Positions 5,985 through 10,600 of a stretch of DNA of 10,600 nucleotides are shown here, in pieces. The stretch lies in contig JAWUXZ010000036.1 in assembly GCA_034111085.1 (NCBI GenBank), positions 1 through 10,600 on the forward strand, in the 5' to 3' direction. The position numbers and the translations under genes were made by a program. This stretch comes from Dinoroseobacter sp034111085. GTDB taxonomy: Bacteria; Pseudomonadota; Alphaproteobacteria; Rhodobacterales; Rhodobacteraceae. Every line of letters begins with the position of its first letter. Within the stretch, counting starts at the first letter, position 1. Under the pieces are notes generated by a model that did not search any database, was not told where the DNA came from, and saw only the letters and a list, made by a program, of their open reading frames with translations.

Positions 5985-7376
5985 ATGCGCTATGTCTCTA
6001 CCCGTGGGTCCGCCCCTGAGCTTGCATTTCACGAGGCGATGTTGACCGGGCTTGCCCGCGATGGTGGTCTGTATGTGCCCGCCGAGGTGCCTCAGTTCAG
6101 CGCCGAGGACATCCGTGCCATGGCCGGGATGCCGTATGAGGAGATCGCCTTCCGCGTCATGCGTCCCTTTCTTGGCGACAGCTTTACCGATGCCGAGTTC
6201 CGCGAAGATATTGAGGCCGCCTATGCAGGCTTCACCCATCCAGCGCGCGCGCCCCTGAAGCAAATCGCGCCGAACCAGTTTTTGCTGGAGCTGTTTCATG
6301 GCCCCACGCTGGCCTTCAAAGACTTCGCCATGCAGATCATCGGGCGACTGTTCCAACGCGAACTGACCCGGCGCGGCACTCGGATCACCATTGTGGGTGC
6401 GACCTCAGGCGATACCGGATCCGCTGCGATTGAAGCGTTTCGCGGGCTCGACGCGGTCGATGTCTTCATTATGTACCCGCACGGGCGTGTGTCAGAAGTC
6501 CAGCGCCGCCAGATGACCACGCCGACCGAGGCCAATGTGCGAACCCTCGCGCTGCACGGCCATTTTGACGATTGCCAAGCGCGCCTCAAAGACATGTTCA
6601 ACGATTTTGAGTTCCGCGACGAGGTTGGCCTCGCAGGCGTGAACTCGATCAACTGGGGCAGGGTGCTGGCCCAAGTCGTCTATTACTTCTCAGCTGCCAC
6701 AACCCTTGGCGCGCCCGACCGCCCGGTTAGCTTCTGCGTCCCAACCGGGAATTTTGGCGACATTTTCGCGGGTCAAATCGCCAAGCGTATGGGCCTGCCC
6801 ATCGACAAGCTGGTGGTTGCGACAAACCAGAACGACATTCTGCACCGCTGCCTCAGCACCGGCGAATACCGCACCAGCGAGGTGTATCCGTCGATCAGTC
6901 CCTCGATGGATATCCAAGTCAGCTCAAACTTCGAGCGCGCGCTGTTTGACGCATATGACCGCGACGGCGCTGCGGTGGCGCAATTGATGGACGAATTGAA
7001 AACCCAAGGTGGCTTCACCGTCTCCCAAGGCGCGCTGCAAGCGTTGCGTGAAACCTACACCTCGGGGCGCGCAAGTGAAGTTGAGACCAGCACCGAGATT
7101 ACGCAATCGCTGCAAGAAAACGGCGAGCTGCTTTGCCCGCACACCGCCATTGGCGTCAAGGTTGCGCGCGACATGGCGGATCCCGCAACGCCGATGATCA
7201 CGCTGGCCACCGCGCACCCTGCGAAATTCCCCGCAGCGGTCGAGGCCGCCTCTGGCGTGCATCCACCCCTTCCCCCCCATATGGAAACGCTTTATGAACG
7301 TCCCGAACGCGTGACCGAGATCGCCAATGATCTGGCCGCCATTGAAGCTTATATTCGAGAAAGCCGTACCGCTTGA
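5985..7376 (+). CDS. thrC: Threonine synthase
   Basis: This 463-residue PLP enzyme converts O-phosphohomoserine to threonine and phosphate, the last step of threonine biosynthesis in the cytoplasm. The N-terminal MRYVSTRG is typical. The PLP lysine is K112 in HGPTLAFKDF (105-114). Further motifs are the GATSGDTGSAA loop (138-148), SINWGR (221-226) and the phosphate-binding PTGNFGD (253-259). Length and motifs match the longer bacterial/yeast-type threonine synthases of about 430-510 residues. AAGG (5972-5975) lies 9 bases before the ATG, which is 3 bases after the surf1 stop. The stop overlaps the start of the M16 peptidase gene. No separate promoter is visible, so it probably depends on transcription from upstream. 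Confidence 0.97.
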   Translation: MRYVSTRGSAPELAFHEAMLTGLARDGGLYVPAEVPQFSAEDIRAMAGMPYEEIAFRVMRPFLGDSFTDAEFREDIEAAYAGFTHPARAPLKQIAPNQFLLELFHGPTLAFKDFAMQIIGRLFQRELTRRGTRITIVGATSGDTGSAAIEAFRGLDAVDVFIMYPHGRVSEVQRRQMTTPTEANVRTLALHGHFDDCQARLKDMFNDFEFRDEVGLAGVNSINWGRVLAQVVYYFSAATTLGAPDRPVSFCVPTGNFGDIFAGQIAKRMGLPIDKLVVATNQNDILHRCLSTGEYRTSEVYPSISPSMDIQVSSNFERALFDAYDRDGAAVAQLMDELKTQGGFTVSQGALQALRETYTSGRASEVETSTEITQSLQENGELLCPHTAIGVKVARDMADPATPMITLATAHPAKFPAAVEAASGVHPPLPPHMETLYERPERVTEIANDLAAIEAYIRESRTA

Positions 7377-8632
7377 GCCCTCGCATCGACACACTCCCTA
7401 ACGGATTTCGCATCGTCACTGAGACCATGCCAAGCCTCGGTTCTGCCGCTATCGGCGTCTGGGTTCTGGCAGGCGGACGACACGAGACAGCGCCCCAAAA
7501 CGGGATCGCGCATTTCCTTGAACACATGGCCTTCAAAGGCACCGACACGCGCTCAGCCGTGCAAATCGCTGAAGAAATCGAAGATGTGGGCGGCTATATC
7601 AACGCCTACACCTCGCGCGAGGTTACGGCCTATTACGCGCGTGTTCTGAAAGATGATGTGCCGCTGGCGATGGACGTGATTGCGGATATTCTGCTCAATC
7701 CGGTGTTTGACGAGGAAGAGATTGAGGTCGAGCGCGGCGTGATCTTGCAAGAGATCGGCCAAGCCCTTGATACGCCCGATGATGTGATCTTCGATTGGTT
7801 GCAGGAACGCTGCTACGAGGATCAACCGCTCGGGCGCACGATTCTTGGTGCCGAAGAGCGCGTACGGAGCTTCGATAAATCCGATCTGGCAGGGTTCGTG
7901 AAGCAACATTACGGGCCGGGCCAGATGATCCTATCTGCGGCGGGTGCTGTGGATCATGACGAGATTATGAAATTGGCTGAGACGCTGTTTGGCGGCTTGC
8001 AAGCGCGCCCCGATACGCCCGCCCCGCAAGCGAGCTTCACCGGCGGTGAGCACCGTGAGATTAAGCCGCTAGAGCAGGTGCATTTCGCCTTCGCCATGCC
8101 AAGCCCCGGCTACATGGATCCCGATGTCTATACCGGACAGATTTTCGCCACAGCACTTGGCGGCGGTATGTCCTCGCGTCTGTTCCAGGAATTGCGCGAA
8201 AAGCGCGGCCTGTGTTATTCGATTTTCGCCCAAGCAAGCGCTTATGCGGAGACGGGCCTGACCACGATCTATGCGGGCACGTCTGCTAGCCAGATTGCGG
8301 ATCTGTCGGGTTTGATGGCAAGCGAGTTGGCCCGCGCCGCCGAGGATATGTCTGACGCAGAGGTTAATCGCGCCCGTGCGCAGCTGAAAGCGGGTCTTGT
8401 GATGGGCCTCGAGTCGCCCTCCAGCCGCGCCGAACGCCTCGCGCGCATGGTCGGTATCTGGAATCGGGTGCCTGATTTGGTCGAGACCGTTGCCCGGATT
8501 GAGAAGGCCACCACCGCCGACATCCGTGCATTCGGCAAACAGCTGTGCCAAGGCAACTCGGCGCTGGCACTTTACGGCCCTGCGGATGACGCGCCGTCGC
8601 TCGCCACCTTGCAGGAGCGTCTGGCAGCCTGA
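7373..8632 (+). CDS. M16 family zinc peptidase (processing peptidase-like)
   Basis: A 419-residue pitrilysin-family peptidase, close in length and layout to the beta subunit of mitochondrial processing peptidase. The inverted zinc motif HFLEH is at 47-51, and the third ligand E127 (in ILQEIG) lies 76 residues after H51, as in the family. The C-terminal half has the conserved GGGMSSRLFQELREKRGL (263-280) followed by CYSI. Substrates are unknown; bacterial homologues are thought to degrade peptides or process small proteins. The only possible start is TTG at 7373, because the frame has a stop at 7343-7345 and no other start before the family N-terminus (TLPNGFRI). The TTG overlaps the thrC stop (TTGA), suggesting coupled translation. 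The stop overlaps the next ATG (TGATG). Confidence 0.93.
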   Translation: MSPRIDTLPNGFRIVTETMPSLGSAAIGVWVLAGGRHETAPQNGIAHFLEHMAFKGTDTRSAVQIAEEIEDVGGYINAYTSREVTAYYARVLKDDVPLAMDVIADILLNPVFDEEEIEVERGVILQEIGQALDTPDDVIFDWLQERCYEDQPLGRTILGAEERVRSFDKSDLAGFVKQHYGPGQMILSAAGAVDHDEIMKLAETLFGGLQARPDTPAPQASFTGGEHREIKPLEQVHFAFAMPSPGYMDPDVYTGQIFATALGGGMSSRLFQELREKRGLCYSIFAQASAYAETGLTTIYAGTSASQIADLSGLMASELARAAEDMSDAEVNRARAQLKAGLVMGLESPSSRAERLARMVGIWNRVPDLVETVARIEKATTADIRAFGKQLCQGNSALALYGPADDAPSLATLQERLAA

Positions 8633-9228
8633 TGTTCGGACCCAAACGGACCGTACGGATCGACACAGAGCGCTTGACGCTGCGTCCTCCTGTGCATGCC
8701 GATTACCGCCCATGGGTGGCACTACGCGAGGCATCAGCCAAATTCCTGACGCCGTGGGAACCGACCTGGGCAGTGGACCACCTAAGCCGAAAAAGCTTCA
8801 CCAACCGGGTCTATTGGGCGGGTCGATCGATCAAATCCGAAACCGCCTATCCGTTTTTTATTGTACGGCGCGAAGACTCGACCCTCGTCGGTGCGATCAC
8901 GCTGGACAATATGCGGCGCGGTCCCGCTCAATCGGGCACGCTGGGCTACTGGATAGGCGAGCCGTTCGCGCGCACCGGCTTTATGACCGAGGCAATTGCG
9001 GCCTTGACCCATCACGCGTTCACCAAGATGGAGATGTCACGGCTTGAGGCTGCGTGCCTTCCTGAGAACGCCGCCTCGCGCGGGGTGCTTGAAAAAGCCG
9101 GGTTCAAATACGAGGGCGTTGCGCAAAGTTATCTTCAAATCGATGGAAGATGGCGCAACCACGTTCTTTACGCAGCTTTGCGCCATGACAGACGCGGGCG
9201 TGCGCCGCTCGATCAGGTTTACGGGTGA
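8632..9228 (+). CDS. GNAT N-acetyltransferase, RimJ/RimL-like
   Basis: A 198-residue acetyl-CoA-dependent acetyltransferase resembling RimJ/RimL, which acetylate the N-termini of ribosomal proteins. The start RTVRIDTERLTLRPP (6-20) is the usual first strand of the family. LGYWIGEPFARTGFMTEA (104-121) contains the acetyl-CoA pyrophosphate loop, and RLEAACLPENAASRGVLEKAGF (137-158) is the typical C-terminal half, followed by the RimJ-like GRWRNHVLYA (172-181). The length is near that of E. coli RimJ (194). The ATG overlaps the M16 peptidase stop by one base (TGATG). An AGGAG at 8613-8617 is 14 bases upstream, farther than optimal, so translation is probably coupled. RimJ function itself is not proven; other protein or antibiotic acetylation is possible. 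Confidence 0.9.
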   Translation: MFGPKRTVRIDTERLTLRPPVHADYRPWVALREASAKFLTPWEPTWAVDHLSRKSFTNRVYWAGRSIKSETAYPFFIVRREDSTLVGAITLDNMRRGPAQSGTLGYWIGEPFARTGFMTEAIAALTHHAFTKMEMSRLEAACLPENAASRGVLEKAGFKYEGVAQSYLQIDGRWRNHVLYAALRHDRRGRAPLDQVYG

Positions 9229-9264
9229 CTTAGGCCCCGCGCGATCTATCCTTACTGGCAACAG

Positions 9265-9269
9265 AAGGA
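9265..9269 (+). promoter_or_regulatory. Ribosome-binding site deciding the start of the secreted protein
   Basis: AAGGA is followed by two consecutive ATG codons. It is 2 bases from the ATG at 9272 and 5 bases from the ATG at 9275, so the second is preferred. The frame stays open upstream into the acetyltransferase gene, but that part has no signal of its own. Confidence 0.55.
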
Positions 9270-9274
9270 TCATG

Positions 9275-9745
9275 ATGCGCATTTTACTCGCCTGCCTTGC
9301 GATCGCGCTTAGCGTCACTGCCGCGCCCGCTCAAGACCGCTGTGCGTCCCATTGCATCGGTACCGACTACACCGATTTTTTGGACAACCCAGACCACATT
9401 CCTTCGGTCGTGACGATGAACAACGCCCGCGGCTTTCATTTCACCAGCAGTCCCGATCCACGCATCCCGCATGTGCTGCGCGGTTGGGGAGGCGGAACCC
9501 GTCCCGCCGATCACGTGGTAATGGCCCCTGTGCGCTGGTTCAATCAATTTGGACTGGACCGGTTTCTTGCGGGCAAGTCCGACGCGTTCGCAATTGAGGT
9601 TGCTGGCAACAGCTACACGGAAGTGTCCTTGCGGACCTTGCCCGATCGCCCGATCGCCCGAGGGTCCGCGTTCTTGGGCCTGCGGGGGTGCGCTATGCAG
9701 TTTAACTTGCAGGAAGCCGCACAATCCGGCACCTCAGCGACATGA
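9275..9745 (+). CDS. Small secreted protein of unknown function
   Basis: I do not recognise this 156-residue protein. The N-terminus MRILLACLAIALSVTAAPAQ is a clear signal peptide with an APA site, probably cleaved after residue 19, so the product is expected in the periplasm or outside. The mature part has three cysteines (C23, C27 and C139); C23 and C27 form a CxxxC pair at the new N-terminus (DRCASHC). No membrane helix, repeat or known catalytic motif is visible. It starts 46 bases after the acetyltransferase stop, and its TGA overlaps the ATG of the FAD-linked dehydrogenase (ATGA), so the two are probably translated together. The ATG at 9272 is an alternative start. Base use looks like that of its neighbours. 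Confidence 0.75.
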   Translation: MRILLACLAIALSVTAAPAQDRCASHCIGTDYTDFLDNPDHIPSVVTMNNARGFHFTSSPDPRIPHVLRGWGGGTRPADHVVMAPVRWFNQFGLDRFLAGKSDAFAIEVAGNSYTEVSLRTLPDRPIARGSAFLGLRGCAMQFNLQEAAQSGTSAT

Positions 9746-10600
9746 CCAACTTGATCCCTGCCGATGATGCGTTTGCTGCATCCCTTGAGCTGCCGCCCGC
9801 CGCCTTTCCGGCGCTCACCGCCAGTTACCTCGAAGAACCGCGCGGGCGTTATGCCTCGGGCGGCGGTCTGCTGGTTGCCCCGTCGAGCACCACTGAGGTT
9901 GCCCAGATCATGGCCGCGGCCCACGCCGGACGCGTCGCCGTTGTGCCCTATTCTGGCGGCACCGGGCTTGTTGGCGGCCAAATCGCGCAAGACTTACCGC
10001 GCCCTGTGATCCTATCGCTGCACCGTATGAACAAGATCCGCGCCGTGCATGCCGACGAGAACGTGTTGGTGGCCGAGGCAGGCGTGATCCTAGCGGACGT
10101 CCAAAGTGCCGCCGAGGGTGTAAGCCGTCTGTTCCCGCTGTCGCTGGCTTCCGAAGGCTCGGCCCGGATCGGTGGTGTGCTGTCGACGAATGCAGGCGGC
10201 GTTAACGTACTGCGCTACGGCAATGCGCGCGATCTGTGTCTCGGTGTCGAAGCGGTGATGCCAAACGGCGAGGTGATGAACACGCTCACCCGTCTGCGCA
10301 AAAACAACACCGGTTATGATATGCGCCACCTGCTGATCGGGGCCGAGGGCAGCCTTGGCATCATCACCGCTGCCGCTTTGCGCTTGTCGCCGCGCCCTGC
10401 CTCCACGGGCGTGGCACTGTTTGCCGTCAAGAGCCCGCGCGCCGCGTTGGAATTGCTGTCGCTTGCGGGCGATATCGCGGGCGGCACGGTCTCTGCGTTT
10501 GAGTTGATGCACCGCCAAGGCTTCGACTTCCTGCGCGAAACGGTGCCCGAGACGCGCCAGCCGTGGCCTACTCCGCCCGACTGGACCGTGCTTGTAGATC
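9742..10600 (+). CDS. FAD-linked dehydrogenase, D-2-hydroxyglutarate/D-lactate type (3' end missing)
   Basis: The first 286 codons of a GlcD-family FAD-binding oxidoreductase; the frame is open to the right edge. These enzymes oxidise D-2-hydroxy acids with a vanillyl-alcohol-oxidase type FAD domain and pass electrons on to an acceptor such as ETF, quinone or cytochrome c. The FAD phosphate loop is PYSGGTGLVGG (69-79). SEGSARIGGVLSTNAGGVN (137-155), NARDLCLGVEAVMPNGEV (161-178) and RKNNTGYDMRHLLIGAEGSLG (186-206) closely follow D-2-hydroxyglutarate dehydrogenases such as human D2HGDH. The C-terminal substrate domain begins near residue 225 and is cut off, so substrate choice (2-hydroxyglutarate, lactate or glycolate) cannot be settled here. 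The ATG overlaps the upstream stop (ATGA). The family usually has about 460-480 residues. Confidence 0.92.
   Translation, partial: MTNLIPADDAFAASLELPPAAFPALTASYLEEPRGRYASGGGLLVAPSSTTEVAQIMAAAHAGRVAVVPYSGGTGLVGGQIAQDLPRPVILSLHRMNKIRAVHADENVLVAEAGVILADVQSAAEGVSRLFPLSLASEGSARIGGVLSTNAGGVNVLRYGNARDLCLGVEAVMPNGEVMNTLTRLRKNNTGYDMRHLLIGAEGSLGIITAAALRLSPRPASTGVALFAVKSPRAALELLSLAGDIAGGTVSAFELMHRQGFDFLRETVPETRQPWPTPPDWTVLVD

Noticed and set aside
9044..9274. Upstream extension of the secreted-protein frame into the acetyltransferase gene
   Set aside because: The frame is open but overlaps the conserved end of the acetyltransferase. The signal peptide and ribosome-binding site place the start at 9275 or 9272.
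9229..9274. Search for a promoter or terminator between the acetyltransferase and the secreted-protein gene
   Set aside because: No convincing -35/-10 pair or hairpin seen in this 46-base gap.
9275..9298. Lipobox-like LLAC at residues 4-7 of the secreted protein
   Set aside because: The Cys would be at position 7, too close to the N-terminus for a lipoprotein signal peptide. The hydrophobic core continues past it to an APA cleavage site.

Overview
The window looks like ordinary chromosomal DNA of an aerobic alphaproteobacterium, most likely a member of the Rhodobacterales (Roseobacter/Rhodobacter/Paracoccus type). Three things suggest this: the moderately high G+C, the closeness of the proteins to alphaproteobacterial families, and above all the gene order ctaC-ctaB-small ORF-ctaG-ctaE-surf1, which is the aa3 cytochrome c oxidase cluster known from Paracoccus and Rhodobacter. 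This assignment rests on recognition, not on a database search.

Layout. Bases 1-156 are non-coding and hold degenerate inverted repeats. tldD (157-1578, minus strand) encodes a zinc peptidase. A 155-base divergent spacer (1579-1733) carries a near-perfect FNR/FnrL-type palindrome at 1590-1603. All other genes are on the plus strand. They are ctaC (COX2, best start 1734), ctaB (heme O synthase), a 63-residue single-pass membrane protein, ctaG (Cox11-type CuB chaperone) and ctaE (COX3). Two consecutive hairpins (5221-5243 and 5253-5283) separate this block from surf1, thrC, an M16 zinc peptidase and a RimJ/RimL-like N-acetyltransferase, which are packed with gaps of 3 bases or overlaps. After a 46-base gap come a small secreted protein of unknown function and an FAD-linked dehydrogenase of the D-2-hydroxyglutarate/D-lactate type, which runs off the right edge.

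How the genes work together. CtaC and CtaE are two of the three core subunits of the haem-copper oxidase. CtaB makes the haem O precursor of haem A, CtaG delivers copper to CuB and SURF1 helps haem A insertion, so five or six neighbouring genes serve one enzyme. Subunit I (CtaD) is not here and must be encoded elsewhere, as in Paracoccus. thrC, the M16 peptidase and the acetyltransferase are housekeeping genes that appear to share the downstream transcript. The FNR-type palindrome would be a direct route for oxygen control of the oxidase genes.

I found no CRISPR array, insertion sequence, phage gene, RNA gene or sign of recent transfer, and no convincing new multi-gene system. The points most worth a second look are the FNR-type site, the double hairpin before surf1, the unknown secreted protein translationally coupled to the dehydrogenase, and the small membrane protein between ctaB and ctaG.
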